DNA from: Bacteroidales bacterium
GTDB lineage: Bacteria; Bacteroidota; Bacteroidia; Bacteroidales; P3
Assembly (NCBI GenBank): GCA_017647065.1
Contig: JAGCLI010000272.1
Location: 1-6,119 of the forward strand
Length of the DNA stretch: 6,119 nt
Direction of reading: 5' to 3'
Part shown: one piece after another, positions 1 through 6,119 of the stretch
How the letters are laid out: each line of letters starts with the position of its first letter
Numbering within the stretch: position 1 is the first letter of the stretch
Position numbers and translations under genes: made by a program
The notes under the pieces: model-generated
What the model saw: the letters and a program-made list of their open reading frames with translations, nothing else
Database searches by the model: none
Told to the model about the DNA's origin: nothing

Positions 1-1185
1 CATTAACATAGATGCTGCTTTACCTTTGTGATCCACATAATTACCTAAAATAGGAGTGATTGCAACTGCTAATAATGGGAATACAGCGAATACAGATTCA
101 GCAGAACCTCTCATATATCCCATGTAACAATAGCTTATTAAAGCAACAATTGCCAATCCCATTAAACCATATTTTGCAGTTGGGTTTTTAGAGAAATTAC
201 TTGCAAACGAGCCTATTGCAACTACTAACATTATTAAATATTGTACAATAGTTACTGTTTCGCTTGCCCAGAATCCTGTTCCTTCTGTTAGAGTTAGGTT
301 ACATTGTAGCATATTTACAGCGTATTTTTGGAATGGGAAGATTGCTGAATAGTAAAGTACGCAAAGTAAAGCTACTAACCAGAATCCACCACTTCTTAAA
401 ATAGCTCCTATATCGCTGATTTTAAATGGATCATCTTTTTCTTCTGCTTCTCCTGTTTGTGCATCTAATTTCTTATCCATAAAGAAATATACGATGAACA
501 TTATCAAAGCAATACAAAGTAAAACAACTCCGAATGCAACTGAACGTGCAACATCAACATCTCCACCAAGTTTTGCAAAGAATGGAGAGAAAATCATACA
601 AGTTGCAACTCCTAATCTTGCTAAGGCCATTTCAGAACCCATAGCCAAAGCCATTTCTCTGCCTTTAAACCATTTAACAATTCCACGTGATACTGTTATA
701 CCTGCCATTTCAACACCGCAACCGAAAATCATAAATCCTATTGCAGCTAATTTAGCAGATGCAGGCATACCTCTATAAAATGGAGAAACGCCTAATTCAT
801 CAAAACCAGGAATGTAGTTTAAATTGTTTGTAAACCAAGTGTGTAAACTGCTATCTGCAAAGCTGTCAGTTACTGCATACCACTTAATTACAGCTCCTAC
901 AAGCATTACAGCACCTGATAAAAGGGCGGTAAATCTAACTCCCATTTTGTCAAGAATGATACCTGCAAAAATAAGGAAGAAAACAAACACATTAAGGAAT
1001 GTTTCTGAACCTTGCATAGTTCCAAAAGCAGTTGGATCCCAGCCTCTTTCACTTTGCATCAAATCTTGTATAGGCGAAAGAATGTCCATAAAGATATATG
1101 AACAAAACATGGCGAGTGCCAATAACAATAGTGCAATCCACCTAAACAATGCACTATCTCTCAAAGTTTGAAGTTTTTCTGTCAT
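1..1185 (-). CDS. MFSD1-like major facilitator superfamily transporter, N-terminal 395 residues (3' end outside window)
   Basis: This is an inner-membrane secondary transporter; its substrate cannot be told from the sequence. Seen: hydrophobic segments at about 16-36, 60-78, 85-103, 144-166, 185-205, 213-236, 265-285, 310-330, 338-356 and 363-381. There are two motif-A-like loops, GIILDKMGVR (75-84) and GNYVDHKGKA (381-390). A long loop at 104-143 separates TM3 from TM4, and a charged linker at 237-262 joins the two halves. The WFKGRE segment (172-177) followed by MALARLG (186-192) recalls WFKGKE and the SMARIG-like stretch of eukaryotic MFSD1, which is the basis for the subfamily call; in animals MFSD1 is a lysosomal dipeptide transporter, but that substrate should not be carried over. 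The ATG at 1185-1183 is the only start available, because an in-frame stop lies at 1212-1210 with no ATG between. The leader is A-rich with no Shine-Dalgarno. The gene is read divergently from secDF and runs off the left edge in an open frame. Confidence 0.87.
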   Translation of the reverse strand, partial: MTEKLQTLRDSALFRWIALLLLALAMFCSYIFMDILSPIQDLMQSERGWDPTAFGTMQGSETFLNVFVFFLIFAGIILDKMGVRFTALLSGAVMLVGAVIKWYAVTDSFADSSLHTWFTNNLNYIPGFDELGVSPFYRGMPASAKLAAIGFMIFGCGVEMAGITVSRGIVKWFKGREMALAMGSEMALARLGVATCMIFSPFFAKLGGDVDVARSVAFGVVLLCIALIMFIVYFFMDKKLDAQTGEAEEKDDPFKISDIGAILRSGGFWLVALLCVLYYSAIFPFQKYAVNMLQCNLTLTEGTGFWASETVTIVQYLIMLVVAIGSFASNFSKNPTAKYGLMGLAIVALISYCYMGYMRGSAESVFAVFPLLAVAITPILGNYVDHKGKAASMLM

Positions 1186-1216
1186 TATTATTTGTATTTT
1201 AAGGTTTTTCTATTTG

Positions 1217-1224
1217 CAAAGCTA
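1217..1224 (-). promoter_or_regulatory. Bacteroidota -7 element (TAGCTTTG) for the MFS gene
   Basis: Read on the minus strand, this is TAGCTTTG, an exact match to the TAnnTTTG consensus of the Bacteroidota primary sigma factor. It lies 31 bases upstream of the MFS start codon, giving a predicted leader of about 25 bases. No TTG is found at the usual 19-base spacing upstream (the triplet there is CTA), so the -33 half is weak or absent. This suggests a modest or activator-dependent promoter (inference). Confidence 0.55.
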
Positions 1225-1259
1225 TCAAATTTTTTACAAAAAATAGTTTTTCTTTGATA
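1223..1259. repeat. Inverted repeat TATCAAA / TTTGATA upstream of the MFS gene
   Basis: TATCAAA at 1223-1229 is mirrored by TTTGATA at 1253-1259, with 23 bases between the arms. The first arm overlaps the last two bases of the MFS -7 element. A further direct copy sits at 1403-1409 inside the spacer of the secDF promoter. It could be a regulator binding site, but 7-base words of this composition also recur by chance in AT-rich DNA. Confidence 0.3.
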
Positions 1260-1394
1260 AAATAACGAATTTTCTGATTTTAATATATTAGAAAAAATAT
1301 ACTTATATGTCTAATTTTCTTTGCTTTTTACTACTTAATTTCACTTATTTACGTAAAAAAAAAGAAAGTAATGAATAATTTTTTTTCAAAGAAT

Positions 1395-1425
1395 TATGGA
1401 GTTATCAAATAAAATTTTAACTTTG
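1395..1425 (+). promoter_or_regulatory. Promoter of secDF (TATG, 19 bases, TAACTTTG)
   Basis: TAACTTTG at 1418-1425 matches the Bacteroidota -7 consensus TAnnTTTG exactly. Exactly 19 bases upstream, TATG at 1395-1398 matches three of four bases of the -33 TTTG. Transcription would start near 1430, giving a leader of about 36 bases. The leader is A/T-rich with no Shine-Dalgarno, as is usual in this phylum. Confidence 0.65.
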
Positions 1426-1465
1426 CAAGTTCAAATAACTATATGTACTTAAAATATAAAGTGAT

Positions 1466-4411
1466 ATGCAAAACAAAGGTGCTATTAAAGTTATTGCGAT
1501 AGTATTTGCGTTGATTTGTTTGTATCAACTATCGTTTACCTACTTCACAAAGCAAGTAGAAAGCGATGCAAAAGAGTATGCGACAAATCAATACGCTAAG
1601 ACTATAGCAAAAAACTTAGCAAAAGGAGATGCTTTACGTGAGCAAGAAATTTTTGATTCAATTTCCACAGAAAGAGAAAACTTTTATTTGGATTCTGTTT
1701 CTGAACAAACAGCTTACAACTTTTTGTGGATAAGAAAATTCTCTTACAAAGAATGTAAAGCGAGAGAAGTAAATTTAGGTTTGGACCTAAAAGGTGGTAT
1801 GAACGTTATGATGGAAGTTTCCACAGTTGATGTTCTTAAAAATTTAGCGTCAGATCCTGGCAATCAGGTGCTTTCAGATTTAATTGCGAAAGCAGAGCAA
1901 GAACACAAGACCACAGGGGAGAAATTTATTGATTGCTTTGAAAACCAGGTTAATGAAGCAAATAAAACCTCAAAAGTGGATCTTTCTGCGTTTTTCAGAG
2001 TTAAACTGAAAGAAAAAGGAATAACAGCTAATTCCACAAATGAAGAAGTTATAAGTGCAATAAGAAAAGAATGCACTGAGTCTTATGATAGAACATTCCA
2101 AGTTTTATCAAAACGTATAGATAAGTTCGGGGTAGCTCAACCAACTATACAAAAATTAGAAGCAACAGAAAGAATAGCGATTGAGTTGCCTGGAGTTAAA
2201 GATCCTCAAAGAGTAAGTAAATTATTGGAAGGTTCTGCTCAATTGCAATTTTGGTTAGCTGGAAATGCAGGTGATGTATTCCAATCACTTGTTGCTGCAG
2301 ATGAATGGTTGCAAAATGTAGATACTACACAAGAAAACAAAGTGAAGAATCCTTTGTTGTCAAAATTTGCACACCTTAATAATGGTGCTATGATGCAAAG
2401 ATGTGTTGTAGGAACAGCAACTGCAAATAACAGAGCAGAAATAGATAGAATGCTTGCTCAAGCTGCAAAAGTTCTTCCACAAGATGTTATATTTGCTTGG
2501 GGTGCAAAACCTATTGACAAAACAAATGAGTATGAGTTGTATGTTTTACAATTAACAAACAAAGCAAAAACTCCTCTGTTGGATGGTGATGTCATTTCTG
2601 ATGCAAATAGCGACTTCGATCAACAAGGAAGACCTGTTGTTTCAATGGTAATGAAAGATGAAGCTGCTCGTAAATGGGCGAAGATTACAGGTAGTAATAT
2701 AGGAAATAGTATAGCTATTGTGTTAGATGGAGTTGTTTATTCTGCTCCAAATGTTAATTCTGAAATAACAGGGGGACGTTCTGAAATCTCTGGACAATTT
2801 ACAGTTGAAGAAGCTAAGGACTTAGCAAATATTCTTAAATCAGGTAAATTGACTGCTCCTGCAAAAATGGTTCAAGAATCAGTAGTTGGACCTTCTTTGG
2901 GAGAAGAATCAATTAGAACAGGTTTGGTTTCTTTCGTTGTTGCCTTCCTTTTAGTGTTTATCTATATGATATTCTTCTATAATATGGCAGGTATCGCAGC
3001 ATGTTGTGCATTATTTGTTAATATTTTCTTCTTGATGGGAACATTAGCTTCTATCGGAGCAGTATTAACATTGCCAGGTATAGCAGGTATAGTTTTAACA
3101 ATGGCTATGGCTGTCGATGCTAACGTAATTATTTACGAACGTATCAAAGAAGAATTATTAGCAGGTAAGAATTTAGGTTCAGCAATATCAGATGGATATA
3201 AAGTTGCTTACTCTGCAATCATAGACGGTAACGTAACAACATTATTAACAGGTATAGTGTTAGCATACTTTGGTAGTGGTCCTATTCAAGGTTTCGCTAT
3301 TACATTATGTATAGGTATTCTTACTTCATTGTTCTCAAGTATCTTTATTTCAAGATTGGTATTTGAAGCGATGTTAAAGAGAAAGAATGCAACAAAGAAT
3401 ATTACTTTCTACAATAAGTTAACTAAGAATTTCTTAAGAGATCCAAAAGTTAATTTTGTTGGAAACCATAAACCTCAAATGATTATAGCGATCGCATTAG
3501 TATTGCTTTCTATAGGTTCGTTAGCTTTTAAAGGTTTAGATTATGGTATTGATTTCTCAGGTGGAAGAACATACGTTATTAGATTTGATAAAGATGTTAA
3601 TCCAGTAGAAGTTCGTAGTTCATTACAAGAAGAATTTGGTACTGCTCCAGAAGTAAAAACATTTGGTCCAGCTTATCAAGTGAAAGTAACTACAGACTAT
3701 AAAGTGAAAGATGATAGCGAAGCAGTAAAGGCAGAAGTTATAGAAAAATTACATAAAGGTGTTGCTAAATTCTATGGTGAAAAAGTTACACTTGAACAAT
3801 TTGAATCTACTATGAAGAGCCCATTAGGAATTATTAGTTCTGAAATAGTTGGACCTACAATGGCAGATGATATAAAAACTTCAGCTGTAATATCTGTTGT
3901 AATATCGTTAGTTTTAATCTTTATCTACATAGGATTGAGATTTAGAAAATGGCAATACGGATTAGCAGGTTTGGTTTCTTTAACTTTTGATGCTTTAATA
4001 ACAATAGGAATATTCTCATTATTTAGTGGAATATTACCATTCAACTTAGAGGTAGATCAACAATTTATTGCGGCTATATTAACAGTGATTGGATATTCTA
4101 TCAATGATACTGTAATTGTATTTGACCGTGTTAGAGAAAACGTGAAATTGTATCCAAAAACTCCTTATGGAAAGGTAATGAATGATGCGATGAATCAAAC
4201 ACTTAGTCGTACATTCAATACATTGGGTTCTACTTTATTAGTGTTGTTGATTGTATTTATATTCGGAGGAGAAGTATTGAGAGGATTTGCATTTGCCTTG
4301 TTTATAGGTGTGGCAATTGGAGCTTTTGCTTCACTTTGTGTTGCTTGTCCTATAGCTTACTTTACTATAACTCGTTCTGAAAAAAAGAAACAACTTAAAA
4401 CAAGTAAATAG
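1466..4411 (+). CDS. secDF: Protein translocase subunit SecDF (fused SecD-SecF)
   Basis: SecDF is an inner-membrane RND-type protein that uses the proton gradient to pull preproteins out of the SecYEG channel on the periplasmic side. The 981 residues form a complete SecD half, then a SecF half. SecD: TM1 at about 7-27; the LGLDLKGG motif (104-111); a large periplasmic region to about 470; GPSLGEESI (475-483); then five membrane segments from about 486 to 632, including AVDANVIIYERIKEE with D551. SecF: TM7 at about 672-690; GIDFSGG (694-700); a periplasmic domain; then membrane segments from about 807 to 968 with GYSINDTVIVFDR (D881) and the LSRTFNTLGST stretch (R915). D551, D881 and R915 appear to correspond to Thermus SecDF D340, D637 and R671, the proton-path residues; the 34-residue gap between the last two is identical. 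The length and fusion are normal for Bacteroidota. The start is fixed by an in-frame TAA at 1457-1459. The C-terminus is a short lysine-rich tail. The gene appears monocistronic, with its own promoter and a downstream hairpin. Confidence 0.98.
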   Translation: MQNKGAIKVIAIVFALICLYQLSFTYFTKQVESDAKEYATNQYAKTIAKNLAKGDALREQEIFDSISTERENFYLDSVSEQTAYNFLWIRKFSYKECKAREVNLGLDLKGGMNVMMEVSTVDVLKNLASDPGNQVLSDLIAKAEQEHKTTGEKFIDCFENQVNEANKTSKVDLSAFFRVKLKEKGITANSTNEEVISAIRKECTESYDRTFQVLSKRIDKFGVAQPTIQKLEATERIAIELPGVKDPQRVSKLLEGSAQLQFWLAGNAGDVFQSLVAADEWLQNVDTTQENKVKNPLLSKFAHLNNGAMMQRCVVGTATANNRAEIDRMLAQAAKVLPQDVIFAWGAKPIDKTNEYELYVLQLTNKAKTPLLDGDVISDANSDFDQQGRPVVSMVMKDEAARKWAKITGSNIGNSIAIVLDGVVYSAPNVNSEITGGRSEISGQFTVEEAKDLANILKSGKLTAPAKMVQESVVGPSLGEESIRTGLVSFVVAFLLVFIYMIFFYNMAGIAACCALFVNIFFLMGTLASIGAVLTLPGIAGIVLTMAMAVDANVIIYERIKEELLAGKNLGSAISDGYKVAYSAIIDGNVTTLLTGIVLAYFGSGPIQGFAITLCIGILTSLFSSIFISRLVFEAMLKRKNATKNITFYNKLTKNFLRDPKVNFVGNHKPQMIIAIALVLLSIGSLAFKGLDYGIDFSGGRTYVIRFDKDVNPVEVRSSLQEEFGTAPEVKTFGPAYQVKVTTDYKVKDDSEAVKAEVIEKLHKGVAKFYGEKVTLEQFESTMKSPLGIISSEIVGPTMADDIKTSAVISVVISLVLIFIYIGLRFRKWQYGLAGLVSLTFDALITIGIFSLFSGILPFNLEVDQQFIAAILTVIGYSINDTVIVFDRVRENVKLYPKTPYGKVMNDAMNQTLSRTFNTLGSTLLVLLIVFIFGGEVLRGFAFALFIGVAIGAFASLCVACPIAYFTITRSEKKKQLKTSK

Positions 4412-4418
4412 GAATATT

Positions 4419-4466
4419 TAATAATTTATTGGAGAGACATTTAAAGTTCTCTTCAATAAATTATTG
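4419..4466 (+). terminator. Long hairpin after secDF, probable transcription terminator
   Basis: Bases 4420-4437 pair with 4448-4465 over 18 positions, with a single G-U wobble (4432 with 4453) and a 10-base loop; a further U-G pair at 4419/4466 can extend the stem. The stem is AT-rich at its base, with the GAGAGA/TCTCTT section next to the loop. It begins 8 bases after the secDF stop codon. The following sequence is A-rich rather than a clean T run, so it could be a weak terminator or an element that protects the 3' end of the mRNA. The promoter of the next gene starts 11 bases beyond, which favours a transcription boundary. Confidence 0.7.
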
Positions 4467-4476
4467 TTAATAAAAA

Positions 4477-4507
4477 TTTGTGAGATAATTTTTTTCTTGT
4501 AAATTTG
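4477..4507 (+). promoter_or_regulatory. Consensus Bacteroidota promoter (TTTG, 19 bases, TAAATTTG)
   Basis: TTTG at 4477-4480 is followed by exactly 19 bases and then TAAATTTG at 4500-4507, matching the TTTG-N19-TAnnTTTG consensus in full. Transcription would begin near 4512, leaving a leader of about 15 bases before the small gene at 4527. No similar promoter is seen in the 33 bases before the TonB-dependent receptor gene, so this one probably serves both genes. Confidence 0.75.
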
Positions 4508-4526
4508 CCAACTTAAAAAGTGGATT

Positions 4527-4838
4527 ATGAGTGTTTTTTTTATAACATTGATATTATTGGTTGGAGTTTTTTTTGTTAGGGTAATAAAAGCGATGCGTGA
4601 ACCTTTTCAAGAAAACGAGCAGGTTTGTGATTTAGAAGTATTCACAGATGTAGAAGATACTTTGCAAGAGGAGGTGTCTTATACTAGTAATGTCAAGAAA
4701 GATGTTCATAAGGAAAGAGATGAGATTGAGCAAATAGAAAAAAAAGACAAACAAATACTTTCAGTAGAACAGGATAAGAAGTTTTCTTTAAAAGATGCTG
4801 TTATCTATTCTACGATATTAGAAAGACCATATAAATAA
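4527..4838 (+). CDS. Small single-pass membrane protein of unknown function (103 aa)
   Basis: The function is not recognised. Residues 2-19 form one hydrophobic membrane segment (SVFFITLILLVGVFFVRV). It is followed by basic residues (R18, K21, R24), which by the positive-inside rule places the C-terminus in the cytoplasm. Residues 28-85 are strongly charged, first acidic then mixed K/E/D, and look disordered or helical. The tail FSLKDAVIYSTILERPYK (86-103) resembles, from memory, a C-terminal motif of the type AVIYSEIL-N-R found on short Bacteroidales hypothetical proteins, and is the most likely functional part. It is not YajC: the length is similar, but the YajC glycine-rich core is missing. 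A consensus promoter lies 20 bases upstream. The TonB-dependent receptor gene follows after 33 bases with no visible terminator or promoter, so the two are probably co-transcribed. Coding is supported by the promoter, the membrane segment and the motif-like tail. Confidence 0.8.
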   Translation: MSVFFITLILLVGVFFVRVIKAMREPFQENEQVCDLEVFTDVEDTLQEEVSYTSNVKKDVHKERDEIEQIEKKDKQILSVEQDKKFSLKDAVIYSTILERPYK

Positions 4839-4871
4839 TGAAATTATAAATCTAAGAAACACATAAAAGAA

Positions 4872-6119
4872 ATGGGCATGTTGAGAAAATTATTCTTTAC
4901 ACTCGGGTTGTTGTTGACAACCAGTCTGATGTTGTATTCGCAAGGAACTCTTACGGGTACTATCACAGACTCACAGACAAAAGAACCATTGCCGTTTGTG
5001 AATGTCATTGTTGAACAAAATGGTCAACAAATGGGAGGAGCTACAACGGATATTAATGGTAATTATCAAATTAAACCGCTTTCTCCTGGTGCGTATGACA
5101 TCAGAGCTTCGTTCATGGGTTACAAGACTGTCTTGAAAACCGGTGTACAAGTTAAAGCTTCTGGTTTTACATTGGAAGGTAGTTTAGAAATGACTCCTAC
5201 AGCAGAAGTCTTAGACGTTGTAGAGGTTGTTGAATATTCTATTCCTTTGATAGACCAAGGTTCTTCTGAATCAGGAAAGCGTATTTCTGCAGAAGACCTC
5301 GATAAGATGACTGCCAACACGGTTGATGGTATCATCGCTTCAGTAGGAGGTATTACAGACAATGAAGGTGGTGCAGGTAGTGCACGTGGACAAGACCAAA
5401 TGAAAACTTATGTAAACGGAGTTGCTAAAAAAGGTTCTGTGAACATTCCAAAACAATCAATCGCGGAAGTTCAAGTTATCTTAGGAGGTACACCTGCAAG
5501 TATAGGTGAAGCTATCGGAGGTGCAACAAATATTACATTATTACCTCCACAAAATCAATTCCAAGGTTTTGTTCAATATCAAACTTCTGAATTTTTGGAT
5601 ACAAGAGGGTATCATAGAGCAGACATCTTCTTTACAGGTCCTTTATACAAGAAGAAAAATAAAGAAACAGGAGTAGAAAATAGTGTTATCGGTTATCGTT
5701 TAGCCGGTTTTGCTTCATATTCAGCAGATGGATACATCAGACCAAAAGATAGAAGATATTATATGGTAAAAGATGATGTATTAGAAAGATTGAGACAAAA
5801 TCCTTTAGTATTCAATCCTGCAACTGGAGCTGTAAACTATGCAGCAGAATTCTTAACTTTAAATGATTTTGAAAGAGTTGGTCGTAAACCAAACTTAGGA
5901 AGTGCTTCTATTTATCTTGATGGAGGTTTGGATTTCCGTTTCTCTAAGAATAGTAGTTTGCAAATAAACGCAGAGTATACTTACGGAAAGGGAATGAATG
6001 GTGGTGTATCTTCAATGTTGTTGAATAATTTCAATAACTCTGAGTCATATAGCAATAGTTTCCAAGTTATGGCAGACTTTACTCAAAAATTCCCTTCAGA
6101 AGAAGGAAGCTCTGCTTTA
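4872..6119 (+). CDS. TonB-dependent outer membrane receptor, N-terminal 416 residues (3' end outside window)
   Basis: This is an outer-membrane beta-barrel receptor that imports a ligand using energy from TonB-ExbB-ExbD; the substrate is unknown. Residues 1-24 are a signal peptide (basic MLRK, a hydrophobic core, probable cleavage around SQ-G at 23-25). Residues 26-108 form a carboxypeptidase-regulatory-like beta sandwich (GTITDSQTKEPLPFVNVIVE, then the TTDINGNYQI and PGAYDIRASFMGY signatures). LDVVEVVEY (114-122) fits a TonB box. The plug spans about 137-225, with ARGQDQMKTYVNG (171-183), IPKQSIAEVQVILGGTPA (192-209) and IGGATNITL (215-223). Barrel strands begin near 230. Such receptors usually exceed 800 residues, so about half or more is missing. 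The ATG at 4872 is preceded by an in-frame TGA at 4839-4841; ATG at 4878 (residue 3) is an alternative start that would leave the signal peptide intact. The leader has AAAAGAA but no Shine-Dalgarno. The gene follows the small membrane protein gene by 33 bases, with no SusD gene upstream. Confidence 0.95.
   Translation, partial: MGMLRKLFFTLGLLLTTSLMLYSQGTLTGTITDSQTKEPLPFVNVIVEQNGQQMGGATTDINGNYQIKPLSPGAYDIRASFMGYKTVLKTGVQVKASGFTLEGSLEMTPTAEVLDVVEVVEYSIPLIDQGSSESGKRISAEDLDKMTANTVDGIIASVGGITDNEGGAGSARGQDQMKTYVNGVAKKGSVNIPKQSIAEVQVILGGTPASIGEAIGGATNITLLPPQNQFQGFVQYQTSEFLDTRGYHRADIFFTGPLYKKKNKETGVENSVIGYRLAGFASYSADGYIRPKDRRYYMVKDDVLERLRQNPLVFNPATGAVNYAAEFLTLNDFERVGRKPNLGSASIYLDGGLDFRFSKNSSLQINAEYTYGKGMNGGVSSMLLNNFNNSESYSNSFQVMADFTQKFPSEEGSSAL

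Larger units (their letters stand above)
1186..1465. other. AT-rich divergent intergenic region between the MFS gene and secDF
   Basis: These 280 bases carry no plausible coding sequence and are markedly AT-rich. They hold one outward-facing TAnnTTTG element for each flanking gene (1217-1224 minus, 1418-1425 plus). Three copies of TATCAAA lie close to these elements. A 6-bp inverted repeat, ATTAGA then TCTAAT, lies at about 1288-1316. No RNA gene or terminator is apparent in the remainder. Confidence 0.8.

Noticed and set aside
494..1171. Two open frames on the plus strand (494-778 and 824-1171)
   Set aside because: Both lie entirely inside the MFS gene on the opposite strand, and their translations are low-complexity with no domain; the minus-strand frame has clear membrane segments and family motifs.
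1288..1316. Inverted repeat ATTAGA/TCTAAT in the intergenic region as a terminator or operator
   Set aside because: Only six base pairs with a 17-base spacer in very AT-rich DNA; this is within chance expectation and neither gene ends here.
1864..2076. Minus-strand open frame inside secDF
   Set aside because: It is antisense to the well-supported periplasmic region of SecD and has no promoter or recognisable motif.
4527..4838. The small gene as yajC, suggested by its size, N-terminal TM and position beside secDF
   Set aside because: The glycine-rich core motif of YajC is absent and the C-terminal half is a charged linker with an unrelated tail; yajC also normally lies upstream of secD, and here a terminator and new promoter separate the genes.
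4838..4849. ATG overlapping the stop codon of the small gene, giving a three-codon minimal frame
   Set aside because: It is too short to be called a gene and has no feature beyond the ATG; translational coupling of this kind cannot be supported from sequence alone.
5120..5362. Minus-strand open frame inside the TonB-dependent receptor gene
   Set aside because: It is antisense to the conserved plug region; the translation is a serine/threonine-rich shadow.
1..6119. Mobile element, CRISPR array, tRNA/rRNA or defence system
   Set aside because: No transposase, terminal repeats, spaced direct repeats, cloverleaf or nuclease/toxin motifs were seen, and the gaps between genes are too short and AT-rich to hide one.

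Overview
The window reads as chromosomal DNA of a member of the Bacteroidota, most likely Bacteroidales. The evidence is a low-GC genome, a fused SecD-SecF protein, a TonB-dependent receptor with an N-terminal carboxypeptidase-regulatory-like domain, A-rich leaders without Shine-Dalgarno sequences, and three well-placed TAnnTTTG promoter elements, the -7 signature of this phylum. The genus cannot be fixed from the sequence.

Layout: (1) Positions 1-1185, minus strand: the first 395 codons of a major facilitator transporter resembling MFSD1, cut by the left edge. (2) 1186-1465: an AT-rich divergent intergenic region with one promoter facing each way and a short sequence, TATCAAA, repeated three times near them. 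(3) 1466-4411, plus: complete secDF, 981 codons. (4) 4412-4526: a near-perfect 18-bp hairpin, probably the secDF terminator, followed by a promoter that matches the Bacteroidota consensus almost exactly. (5) 4527-4838, plus: a small single-pass membrane protein of unknown function. (6) 4872-6119, plus: the first 416 codons of a TonB-dependent outer membrane receptor, cut by the right edge, starting 33 bases after the small gene and probably transcribed with it.

Functionally, SecDF is a housekeeping inner-membrane motor that helps exported proteins, including outer-membrane receptors like the one downstream, complete translocation. The MFS protein is an inner-membrane solute carrier and the receptor is an outer-membrane importer; nothing in the sequence ties their substrates together. 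There are no mobile elements, CRISPR arrays, RNA genes or defence genes. The window is ordinary core genome, and the findings concern regulatory detail and domain architecture rather than a new system.
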